Source: JAPOKJ01 sp031421635 (lineage in GTDB: Bacteria > Pseudomonadota > Gammaproteobacteria > Burkholderiales > Burkholderiaceae_E). Taken from it: a DNA stretch of 64,000 nucleotides. Shown one piece after another: positions 56,990 through 64,000 of the stretch. Within the stretch, counting starts at the first letter, position 1. The number at the start of each line of letters is the position of its first letter. Location: NCBI GenBank assembly GCA_031421635.1, contig JANOPA010000152.1, positions 44,988-108,987 of the forward strand, in the 5' to 3' direction. The position numbers and the translations under genes are program-made. The notes beneath the pieces are model-generated. The model was not told the DNA's origin, did not search any database, and was given only the letters and a program-made list of their open reading frames with translations.

Positions 56990-57005
56990 TTATTTTGCCT
57001 CCTGA

Positions 57006-58799
57006 TTATTTTTTGACGCCAGCATTGAGCTCGTCTTGAGTCTTGCGCAGTTCGGCCCAGCGGTTTTCTGCTGCAAGGCCTGACTGCATAGCCCAAGTAC
57101 TCGGGTTGGCGAGTTTGTAGTTGGGTCCGGCCGCATCGAGAATGGTTTGCATACGCGCTGTCGGAGTCTCGGCGAGTTCCCAGAACATATGAATGCCGGC
57201 ATCGTGGAGGAGCCCGGCAATCTTGGGACCAATGCCCTCGATTACCTCCAAGTCGTCCATGCCGCGAACGGTAAAGCCCGCAGCTTTGGATGAGACTTTG
57301 TCAAGCACCACACTACGCGACCGAAAGCCCTCAAGCTCGGCTTCTAAGACTCTGATGCGCTTTTGTTGCTCGGGATTGTCGACCAACTTCTCGACCACTT
57401 TTTCGACGACACGGTCGACGGGTCGGTCCACGATTTTCTCAACAATTCGATCAACGGGTCGATCTACCATCCTGTCCACGATCTTCTCGACAATTCGATC
57501 CACAGGTCGGTCCACGATCCTCTCGACGATTCGATCCACAGGTCGGTCGACAATTTTTTCGACAATGCGATCAACCGGTCGATCTATTATTTTCTCAACA
57601 ATCTTCGGTGGCGTGGACTCTAGGCGGGCAATCGTCTGACGGAAACCAGCAATCGTGGCGACTTCAGCCTCCAAATTTTTAATACGTCCGAGGTGTGCTG
57701 GATTATCGATAAGCTTTTCGACAATTCGGTCCACGGGGCGATCAACGATCTTTTCCACCACTTTCTCGACGATACGATCAACCGGTCGGTCGACAATTTT
57801 CTCGACGATTTTCTCGACTGGTCGATCCACGATCCTTTCAACGATTTTCTCGACAGGTCGGTCCACGATTCGTTCAACGACGCGATCTACTGGACGCTCT
57901 ACGATTTTCTCAACGATTTTAGGAGGCGTGGACTCTAAACGAGTGATGGTCTGACGAAAGCCAGCAATCGTTGCCACTTCAGTTTCGAGCGTCTTGATAC
58001 GACTCAGATGCGCGGGATTGTCGACGAGCTTCTCGACAATTCTATCCACCGGACGATCTACGATTTTTTCGACAATTTTCTCGACGATACGGTCCACCGG
58101 GCGGTCAACAATTTTTTCGACGATTTTCTCGACGGGACGATCGACAATTTTCTCGACGATCTTGGTGACTGGGCGATCAACAATTTTTTCGACAATGCGA
58201 TCTACGGGCCGATCGACGATTTTCTCGACCACTTTCTCCACGATGCGATCAACAGGTCGGTCGACGATTTTTTCGACAATCTTTGCGGGTGTGGCTTCCA
58301 AGCGTGAAATGGTTGAGCGTAGGCCAGCGATGAGGGCCACTTCTAATTCGAGGGTTTTGACACGGGCAAGATGCGCAGGATTGTCGAACATCTTCTCGAC
58401 GATGCGGTCCACAGGTCGATCAACGATCTTCTCGACGATGCGGTCGACAGGACGATCAATGATTTTCTCAACGATTTTTGGCGGTGTGGCCTCTAGGCGC
58501 GAAATAGTTGAACGGAGTCCTGCGATGAGGGCCACTTCGCCTTCAAGCGAAGAGATGCGACTCATATGTGCTGGATTGTCAACAAGCTTTTCGATGACTC
58601 GATCAACAGGCTTCTCGACGATTTTCTCGACGATCTTATCAACTGGGCGATCAACAATTTTCTCGACAATGCGATCAACCGGACGATCCACAATTCTTTC
58701 TACGACAACAGGCTTTCTACGGCCGAACATCCAACTTGCTAGCCAGCCCAAGAGACCGCCTAGCAGACACCACCACAAGATACATCCAAAGCTACCCAT
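57006..58799 (-). CDS. Membrane-anchored long tetrapeptide-repeat protein with C-terminal helix-hairpin-helix-like domain
   Basis: A 597-residue protein I cannot name. One N-terminal hydrophobic segment (about 5-25) is followed by RRK, predicting a cytoplasmic body. From about residue 33 to 500 the chain is a near-regular 4-residue pattern, IVEK/IVDR/PVDR, usually in a 12-residue unit. It is broken four times by a conserved non-repeat segment of about 45 residues: K-L-V-D-N-P-A-H-L, a helical L-E-x-E-V-A-x-I-A-G stretch, then R-L-E-x-T-P-P-K. The last 80 residues hold IEGIGPKIAGLLHDAGI, a helix-hairpin-helix-like domain of the kind found in predicted nucleases and in many envelope-linked proteins. 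It forms an operon with the OmpA-domain gene. Confidence 0.85.
   Translation of the reverse strand: MGSFGCILWWCLLGGLLGWLASWMFGRRKPVVVERIVDRPVDRIVEKIVDRPVDKIVEKIVEKPVDRVIEKLVDNPAHMSRISSLEGEVALIAGLRSTISRLEATPPKIVEKIIDRPVDRIVEKIVDRPVDRIVEKMFDNPAHLARVKTLELEVALIAGLRSTISRLEATPAKIVEKIVDRPVDRIVEKVVEKIVDRPVDRIVEKIVDRPVTKIVEKIVDRPVEKIVEKIVDRPVDRIVEKIVEKIVDRPVDRIVEKLVDNPAHLSRIKTLETEVATIAGFRQTITRLESTPPKIVEKIVERPVDRVVERIVDRPVEKIVERIVDRPVEKIVEKIVDRPVDRIVEKVVEKIVDRPVDRIVEKLIDNPAHLGRIKNLEAEVATIAGFRQTIARLESTPPKIVEKIIDRPVDRIVEKIVDRPVDRIVERIVDRPVDRIVEKIVDRMVDRPVDRIVEKIVDRPVDRVVEKVVEKLVDNPEQQKRIRVLEAELEGFRSRSVVLDKVSSKAAGFTVRGMDDLEVIEGIGPKIAGLLHDAGIHMFWELAETPTARMQTILDAAGPNYKLANPSTWAMQSGLAAENRWAELRKTQDELNAGVKK
57380..58720 (-). 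repeat. Coding tandem repeat array (36-bp unit)
   Basis: On the minus strand, degenerate copies of a 36-bp unit encoding the 12-residue IVEKIVDRPVDR pattern fill most of this interval. They group in five blocks separated by four conserved spacers. Copies differ mainly at third codon positions, so selection for the protein pattern is likely. It is not a CRISPR array. Confidence 0.85.
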
Positions 58800-59051
58800 T
58801 TTTCCTCCTCAGATTAGTGATCGCGTAACTTTCACTAGAGTGGCCAGCAAAAGCTCGCGAGATGGTCTTCAGTATTGACTTGTTTTTGAAGACGCTGAGG
58901 GATCGTACACGTGGCTAAGAAGTTGCGCTAGCGGAATTCAGGAGGCAAGTGGAAAACATAATGTCGACTATTAAGAGCTTGGTAGAGGAGTGGTTTTGTT
59001 TTTCCAAATGGAAACATGCGGCATTCTCAAAGCGAGAGATGCCGCTCCAGA

Positions 59052-60350
59052 TTAGAGAACATAACGAGAGAGATCTTCTCGTTCTGCAATTTCGCCGAGG
59101 CGCTCATCTACAAAAGCTTTGGTCACGCGTACGGTTTGGCCTGAATACTTTGTCGCCGCGAAAGAGACTTCCTCTAGAAGTTTTTCCATCACCGTTTGCA
59201 AGCGGCGGGCGCCGATATTCTCTGTACGTTCATTGACTGAAAATGCAATTTCTGCGAGTCGCTCAATGCCTTTGGGTTCGAACTCGACGGTCACTTTCTC
59301 GGTGGCCATAAGGGCCTGATACTGTTTGATAAGGCTCGCATCGGTGTCACCTAGGATGCGCACAAAGTCTTCCACGCGCAAAGAGTCTAATTCCACCCGG
59401 ATGGGTAATCGACCCTGTAGCTCAGGGATGAGATCGCTCGGCTTACTCAAGTGAAACGCACCCGAAGCAATGAAGAGAATGTGATCGGTTTTGATGACGC
59501 CATATCGTGTGCTGACCGATGTACCTTCCACCAAGGGCAACAAGTCGCGTTGCACGCCTTGGCGAGAAACGTCGGCACCGCCCATTTCCGAGCGTGTTGC
59601 TATTTTGTCAATTTCGTCCAAAAAGACGATGCCGTTTTGCTCGGCATTTTGAACGGCCTTGGCTTTGACTTCTTCTTCATTGATTATTTTGCCAGCCTCT
59701 TCGTCGGTCAGTAACCTCAAGGCTTCCTTGATGGTCACTTTGCGCTGCGCTTTCTTGCCGGGCATGTTGGAGAAAAGCGATTGGAGTTGCTGAGTCATTT
59801 CCTCCATGCCGGCCGGGCCCATTACTTCAAGGTGCTTGGATGTTTCCGCCACATCAATCTCGATCTCTTTGTCGTCAAGATCGCCTTCACGTAATTTTTT
59901 TCGAAACTTTTGGCGTGTGCTTGAATCGGGCTCCGAGGCGGGGACCAAGACATTGAGCACGCGATCCTCGGCGGCGTCCATGGCACGCTGCCGTACCTTA
60001 GCGGTTTCTTGTTCGCGGGTTTGTTTGATAGAAATTTCGACCAGGTCGCGAATGATGGTGTCGACATCGCGGCCGACGTAGCCCACCTCAGTGAATTTGG
60101 TGGCTTCGACTTTGATGAAAGGTGCATTGGCTAGCTTGGCGAGTCGGCGCGCAATTTCGGTCTTGCCGACACCAGTCGGTCCAATCATCAAAATATTCTT
60201 AGGGGTGATCTCACTGCGTAGTGGCTCGTCGACCTGTTGGCGACGCCAGCGGTTTCGCAGTGCGATAGCCACAGCTCGCTTGGCGCGTTGTTGGCCAACA
60301 ATATTTTTGTCCAGCTCGGAAACAATTTCCTCAGGGGTCATGCTGCTCAT
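59052..60350 (-). CDS. hslU: ATP-dependent protease ATPase subunit HslU
   Basis: AAA+ unfoldase of 432 aa that feeds substrates to HslV. Walker A is MIGPTGVGKTEIARRLA (about 55-71), the conserved GYVGRDVDTIIRDLVE segment is near 89-104, Walker B is GIVFLDEIDKIA (near 247), and the C-terminal GARRLQTVMEKLLEE and the final RYVL tail (which inserts into HslV) are present. The start overlaps the hslV stop (ATGA), a normal hslVU operon. Confidence 0.97.
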   Translation of the reverse strand: MSSMTPEEIVSELDKNIVGQQRAKRAVAIALRNRWRRQQVDEPLRSEITPKNILMIGPTGVGKTEIARRLAKLANAPFIKVEATKFTEVGYVGRDVDTIIRDLVEISIKQTREQETAKVRQRAMDAAEDRVLNVLVPASEPDSSTRQKFRKKLREGDLDDKEIEIDVAETSKHLEVMGPAGMEEMTQQLQSLFSNMPGKKAQRKVTIKEALRLLTDEEAGKIINEEEVKAKAVQNAEQNGIVFLDEIDKIATRSEMGGADVSRQGVQRDLLPLVEGTSVSTRYGVIKTDHILFIASGAFHLSKPSDLIPELQGRLPIRVELDSLRVEDFVRILGDTDASLIKQYQALMATEKVTVEFEPKGIERLAEIAFSVNERTENIGARRLQTVMEKLLEEVSFAATKYSGQTVRVTKAFVDERLGEIAEREDLSRYVL

Positions 60351-60883
60351 TCGAGTGTCTCAATCAAGTGCTGTTGGTTCGTGTAAATGCAAATGTCGCC
60401 CGCGATGCTGAGTGCTTTGCTAACAATCGCCTTCGGGTCAAGCTCGGTACAGTCGAGCAAGGCCTTGGCAGCCGACTGCGCATAAGGGCCACCACTACCA
60501 ATGGCAATCAGGCCGTGCTCCGGCTCCAGCACGTCACCATTACCCGTAATGATTAAGGAGTGATTGATGTCGGCCACGGCCAACATCGCCTCTAGACGAC
60601 GCAGAGCACGGTCAGAGCGCCAATCTTTGGCGAGCTCCACAGCCGCTCTAAGAAGATGGCCGGAATGCTTGTCGAGTTTGGACTCAAAGCGTTCGAATAA
60701 GGTGAAGGCATCGGCTGTGCCCCCGGCAAAACCCGCCAGGACCTTGTCCTGATGCAAGCGTCGGATTTTGCGAGCGCCCGCTTTGATGATGATATTACCC
60801 AGGGTGACTTGGCCGTCGCCGCCGAGGGCGACCTTCTTGCCACGCCGCACCGAAAGAATGGTCGTGCCGTGAAATTGTTCCAT
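60347..60883 (-). CDS. hslV: ATP-dependent protease peptidase subunit HslV
   Basis: Threonine peptidase of 178 aa (T1 family, proteasome beta-like). The nucleophile would be the Thr after MEQFHG, exposed by processing (GTTILSVRRG). GGDGQVTLGN, AGFAGGTADAFTLFERFE and AIGSGGPYAQSAA are also characteristic. It lies 71 bp downstream of the STAS-domain gene and directly upstream of hslU. Confidence 0.97.
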   Translation of the reverse strand: MEQFHGTTILSVRRGKKVALGGDGQVTLGNIIIKAGARKIRRLHQDKVLAGFAGGTADAFTLFERFESKLDKHSGHLLRAAVELAKDWRSDRALRRLEAMLAVADINHSLIITGNGDVLEPEHGLIAIGSGGPYAQSAAKALLDCTELDPKAIVSKALSIAGDICIYTNQQHLIETLE

Positions 60884-60954
60884 GAGCGGGAGTTTGGGGC
60901 GAGCCCCAGTTATTCAAGATTGGGGTTGCTAGCCTAGCAGGTCTAGCAAATGGG

Positions 60955-62406
60955 CTACCCTTTTCGGGTACGAATCTCGGCAACTTCGTGCAGGCCCATC
61001 ACCATCATGAGGGTGTAGACGAGGTAATTTGGCTCCACAAACAGCACACCTTTGTTGGTGTTGCGCATATTGACCACTTCGTTGAGCAGTTCGCCTGCCG
61101 CGGTGAAATCCATACGCTTCAATTTGCGGCAATCAACCGTGAGTTCTCGGCGATTTTGAACAAACTCTTTGAGCGCCTGGCGTTCTTGGCTGATATTACC
61201 TACCAATTCACCACGCATGACGAAGGAATTGCCGCCTGCATCCTGGGCTGCGGAACCACAGATCAATGCTGAGTCCTCTGCATCACCGCGCACCCAAATC
61301 GGTATCGGCTCCCAAGAAGGAGGCGAGACCTCGTAGGTGACGCAAAAATCAATGCTCAAATCGTCAAAGGCCTGGTGCTGACCGAGCAGGCGAAGGGTCA
61401 TCAGGCTGAGTTGCCAAATGCTGTCACGCTCGTCCCGCGTACCCGCCTCAATGTATTTGGAGGCGGCCTGACGTAGCTTGTCTGCATGCAGGACGATTAA
61501 GGGGCGCTCGGCGGCCACAAAAAATTTGAAGAAGGCGACCAAATGCTGGGCCGCATCATGGTCAAGGTCTTTAATTGTTCCAAAGTCAATTTTGACTTCA
61601 CGTTTGTTGGTGGCTGCCTTTAGAAGCGTTTGTAGGGAGCTTTTGACCTTGTCGTCGAGATGAGCCGGTGCAATGAAACTGGCCGTATTGCTGGCCGCCT
61701 GAGTTGCTGGCTGATCGACGATGTCGTCTTTCCAGCCGGGAGGGGAGGCTTCGAACCTGGCCGCATAGTCCATTGCGAGGCTGTCAAAGGCCGCACGATT
61801 ATGAGTCAACTGCAAAAAGTCAAAAAGCATGAGCCAAGCAAGCGAGGCATAGCCCGCAGGCAGGGTGTCTTGAATCGCTGCTTCAAGGGTGAGCTTGGCG
61901 GGTTCATATTGAGCATTTGAGAAGAGGATGGCGGCCTCTTCCAAAATGCCTGGTAGGGTTGAGCCCACGACGTCAATCGCGTTGGCGTTGGCTGAGTCTC
62001 CGAGCACAATCGAGGTACTGCGGGTCAGCGAGTCATGTGGCTCGGAAGCTGGCGCGTTCGAGGTCGTCTTTTGAACAGAAATGGGTCTTGCGTTGGTGGC
62101 TGGTATCGGGTTAGCCGGTAGTGGCTGGGGCATATTGGCCGTCAGAGATGTCGCACTGATCATTTCCGATTCGATCCGATCAATCTTTTCGGAGGTTCTT
62201 CGGGCGGCCTCTTTCATGGCTTCCAAGCTGGGTCGGTTGCTTGGCCGAGTGGCATTAGAGTCGGGTCCTCTTGGCTCAACCCTTTTTGAGTTGGGTTGGC
62301 TAACCAGCCCAGCTGAGGGATCATTTCCTGCAGATGGAGCACGTGGGATTTCCCGCTCAGGGAGCTTTTTACTTTCGGGTTTTTTAGAAAAAATTGAGAA
62401 AACCAC
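60955..62406 (-). CDS. STAS-domain protein upstream of hslV
   Basis: A 483-residue protein. The N-terminal 160 residues are low-complexity and charged (Ser/Pro/Asn/Lys-rich), probably disordered. The remainder has helical segments around 145-215 and two STAS-like regions. The first (about 255-335) has KREVKIDFGTIKDLDHDAAQHLVAFF; the second (about 400-475) has RRELTVDCRKLKRMDFTAAGELLNEV, both split here for readability. This layout recurs upstream of hslV in Burkholderiales. The function is not established. It lies in a same-strand run dksA-this gene-hslV-hslU. Confidence 0.8.
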   Translation of the reverse strand: MVFSIFSKKPESKKLPEREIPRAPSAGNDPSAGLVSQPNSKRVEPRGPDSNATRPSNRPSLEAMKEAARRTSEKIDRIESEMISATSLTANMPQPLPANPIPATNARPISVQKTTSNAPASEPHDSLTRSTSIVLGDSANANAIDVVGSTLPGILEEAAILFSNAQYEPAKLTLEAAIQDTLPAGYASLAWLMLFDFLQLTHNRAAFDSLAMDYAARFEASPPGWKDDIVDQPATQAASNTASFIAPAHLDDKVKSSLQTLLKAATNKREVKIDFGTIKDLDHDAAQHLVAFFKFFVAAERPLIVLHADKLRQAASKYIEAGTRDERDSIWQLSLMTLRLLGQHQAFDDLSIDFCVTYEVSPPSWEPIPIWVRGDAEDSALICGSAAQDAGGNSFVMRGELVGNISQERQALKEFVQNRRELTVDCRKLKRMDFTAAGELLNEVVNMRNTNKGVLFVEPNYLVYTLMMVMGLHEVAEIRTRKG

Positions 62407-62495
62407 GGACGTTTCTGCCTCTTTTATTACCTGCGGGGCGCGGCAATATCATTAGAGTGCAGTGTACAAACTATGGCGGTGATTTAAAACACATG

Positions 62496-62545
62496 AAACC
62501 GCCGCGAATCGGACTTACTAGACCTTACGTCTGAATCGGCGGTTT
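62496..62545 (-). terminator. Weak hairpin between dksA and the STAS gene
   Basis: AAACCGCCG and CGGCGGTTT form 9-bp arms with a 32-nt loop just after the dksA stop. There is no good T tract on the minus strand, so any termination would be partial. Confidence 0.4.
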
Positions 62546-62550
62546 TACGG

Positions 62551-62979
62551 TCAATCCCCGTACAGTTTTTGACGAAGTTCACGTCGCTGCTGTGCTTCCA
62601 ATGACAAGGTGGCCGTCGGTCTAGCGATCAAACGACGCACACCTATCGGATCACCCGTCTCTTCGCAATAGCCATAATCGGAGTTTTCGATCAAGGTGAG
62701 GCACTGCTGAACCTTTTTGAGCAATTTTCGCTCGCGATCACGGGTACGAAGCTCAAGCGCATGCTCTTCTTCGATGGTGGCACGATCGGCGGGGTCCGGA
62801 ACCACGACGGTTTCTCGTAAATGCTCGGTGGTTTCCCCAGCATTGTTGAGAATGTCCTTTTCCATCTTCTGCAGCAAGTGCTTAAAGAACGTGAGTTGCT
62901 CAACGTTCATATAGTCGTCCTCACCCATTTTGAGGATTTCTGCCTCAGTGAGGAGTTTCGGTTCTTTTGTAACAGCCAT
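62551..62979 (-). CDS. dksA: RNA polymerase-binding transcription factor DksA
   Basis: A 142-residue DksA. The coiled coil carries the tip aspartates in PDPADRATIEEE (about 67-78), and the C-terminal globular part reads YGYCEETGDPIGVRRLIARP. Only the first of the four zinc-finger cysteines of E. coli DksA remains (CEET, then SLEAQ where the second pair would be). From memory this is common in betaproteobacterial DksA. It works with ppGpp to adjust rRNA and amino-acid promoters. I start at ATG 62979; a TTG at 62988 is in frame but lacks a good ribosome site. Confidence 0.95.
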   Translation of the reverse strand: MAVTKEPKLLTEAEILKMGEDDYMNVEQLTFFKHLLQKMEKDILNNAGETTEHLRETVVVPDPADRATIEEEHALELRTRDRERKLLKKVQQCLTLIENSDYGYCEETGDPIGVRRLIARPTATLSLEAQQRRELRQKLYGD

Positions 62980-63009
62980 GGTATTCAACCTAGTTTTGCA
63001 TCACAGAGC

Positions 63010-63987
63010 TTATGCTAAGCACTGTTGTAATCCCTTGATAAAAGTCTCTTTCGGTAGATTTCGACCGATAAAAACCATCTTGCTTGAGCGTTTTTCACTG
63101 GCTTCCCAACGTTTACCCAAGTCTGCGCCCATCATCATGTGGACCCCTTGGAACACTGTTCGTCGTTCCGAGCCCTTCATGGAAAGCACGCCTTTATACC
63201 TTAACAAGTCCGGTCCGTAAACCTGAACAATGCCGGAAAGGAAATCTTCCAGTTTGGCGGGGTCGAAAGGCTCGTCGCTTTTGAAGACAAAAGACTGGAT
63301 TTCGTCGGAATGTTCGTGGCTATCGTCCTCTAGGAACGTGGGGTCAATTTCGAGGATGGCATTGAGGTTGAATCCGCGAATATCCAAAACTTCCTTGATC
63401 GGCACTTCACCAAACTTGACACCCTGGATGGGCGCTCGCGGGTTGATGCGTTTAAGGCGCTCTTTGAGGCTGTTTTGATCTGCTTCAGAAGCGACATCAA
63501 TTTTCGACATCAAAATGCGGTCGGCGAAGCCCACTTGTTCTTGGGCCTCTTTGTGCTCGTCCAGTTGTTTTTGGCCATGAACCGCGTCAACCACCGTAAT
63601 CACGGCATCGAGCAGATAGTTATCGGCGACTTCGTCGTCTACAAAAAAGGTCTGTGCGACTGGGCCTGGATCCGCCATGCCGGTCGTTTCGATGACCACG
63701 TGGTCAAATTTAATCTCACCCTTTTTGCGACGCTCATGGAGCTCACCCAGGATTCGGATTAAGTCGCCGCGCACGGTGCAACAAATGCAGCCGTTGTTCA
63801 TTTCTACGATTTGCTCGGTGCTGTCCTGGGTGAGAAGGTCGTTGTCCACGCCTTCCTCTCCAAATTCGTTCTCGATCACGGCGATTTTCAAGCCATGGTC
63901 TTCTTTGAGAATTCGGTTGAGAAGCGTGGTTTTTCCGCTACCGAGAAAGCCGGTGAGGATAGTGACGGGAATATGGGAGTCGCTCAT
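63010..63987 (-). CDS. CobW/COG0523-family GTP-binding metallochaperone
   Basis: A 325-residue GTPase. Walker A is LTGFLGSGKTTLLNRIL (about 11-27), the metal-binding GCICC lies at 66-70, the Walker B-like VVIETTGMADP is near 98-108 and the guanine motif is SKID (near 158). Between domains is a His/Asp/Glu-rich stretch DDSHEHSDE. The C-terminal CobW domain ends in a GIVQVYGPDLLRYKGVL-type segment and FIGRNLPKE. The family delivers zinc or other metals. Despite the name, and despite cobTSC in this window, nothing ties this copy to B12; zinc homeostasis is more likely. It is upstream of dksA on the same strand. Confidence 0.92.
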   Translation of the reverse strand: MSDSHIPVTILTGFLGSGKTTLLNRILKEDHGLKIAVIENEFGEEGVDNDLLTQDSTEQIVEMNNGCICCTVRGDLIRILGELHERRKKGEIKFDHVVIETTGMADPGPVAQTFFVDDEVADNYLLDAVITVVDAVHGQKQLDEHKEAQEQVGFADRILMSKIDVASEADQNSLKERLKRINPRAPIQGVKFGEVPIKEVLDIRGFNLNAILEIDPTFLEDDSHEHSDEIQSFVFKSDEPFDPAKLEDFLSGIVQVYGPDLLRYKGVLSMKGSERRTVFQGVHMMMGADLGKRWEASEKRSSKMVFIGRNLPKETFIKGLQQCLA

Positions 63988-64000
63988 GTTCTAAACAAGT

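Noticed and set aside
57380..58720. Regular repeats suggesting a CRISPR array
   Set aside because: Units are contiguous, vary at third codon positions and encode protein; there are no unique spacers of even length and no cas genes.
57994..58878. Long plus-strand frames across the repeat gene, rich in RSTGRSTIFST
   Set aside because: They are antisense shadows of the tandem repeat; the minus strand has a signal-anchor, conserved spacers and a C-terminal domain.
58865..58893. Inverted repeat GTCTTCA/TGAAGAC upstream of the repeat-protein gene
   Set aside because: Arms are only 7 bp around a 15-nt spacer; it could be an operator, but nothing else supports it.
58949..59236. 95-aa plus-strand frame at the hslU 3' end
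   Set aside because: Over half is antisense to the conserved C-terminus of hslU, and the composition is not protein-like.

Overview
The window is about 64 kb of chromosomal DNA from a betaproteobacterium, most likely of the order Burkholderiales. This rests on gene order rather than any database match. Blocks typical of that group are all present: pilMNOPQ-aroK-aroB-dgt-gltB-gltD, ctpA-moeB, slmA-5'-nucleotidase-argB, msrP-msrQ, lysA-lptM facing cyaY, and dksA-(STAS protein)-hslV-hslU beside a CobW GTPase. TctC-type (Bug) receptors and fused indolepyruvate oxidoreductases are also common there. I saw no rRNA, tRNA, CRISPR array, insertion sequence or prophage.

Region by region. 1-6.8 kb holds the end of a diheme cytochrome c, the periplasmic methionine sulfoxide repair pair msrPQ, lysA-lptM, cyaY, and the class A penicillin-binding protein mrcA. 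7-12.3 kb is the type IV pilus operon pilMNOPQ. A large Ig-domain lipoprotein gene lies between pilQ and aroK. 14.3-23.7 kb carries aroK, aroB, dgt and both glutamate synthase subunits. 23.7-30.5 kb has a peptide-binding protein, ctpA, moeB, a small membrane protein, slmA, a HAD nucleotidase and argB. 30.5-33.1 kb is a cobalamin nucleotide-loop operon, cobT-cobS-cobC.

33-46.8 kb is accessory and metabolic: a solute-binding protein without a signal peptide, a probable selenoprotein, an MFS transporter, a LytS/LytTR-type two-component system, an indolepyruvate:ferredoxin oxidoreductase pair, a TctC receptor, a GntR regulator and a creatininase-family enzyme. 46.9-56.3 kb is mixed: an ECF sigma factor with a small membrane protein, a signal peptidase I, a broken AraC regulator, a DUF1801 protein, an AAA ATPase, an EF-hand protein, an SDR enzyme, a toxin-antitoxin remnant, an MFS exporter and a GST. 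56.3-58.8 kb is an unusual two-gene envelope operon: a 597-residue protein built mostly of a 4-residue-period repeat, and an OmpA-domain protein. 59-64 kb is hslUV, a STAS-domain protein, dksA and a CobW-type GTPase.

The most striking observation is at 34027-34899. Two reading frames annotated separately by a simple ORF finder are in the same frame, split by a single TGA. They read as one protein of the glycine/sarcosine/betaine reductase selenoprotein B-like family. The TGA sits where a U-x-x-C redox motif is expected, and a 14-bp hairpin with the geometry of a bacterial SECIS element begins two nucleotides after it. Other notable points are a cysteine-rich CWC domain fused to the N-terminus of CobT and the long IVEK/IVDR/PVDR repeat protein.
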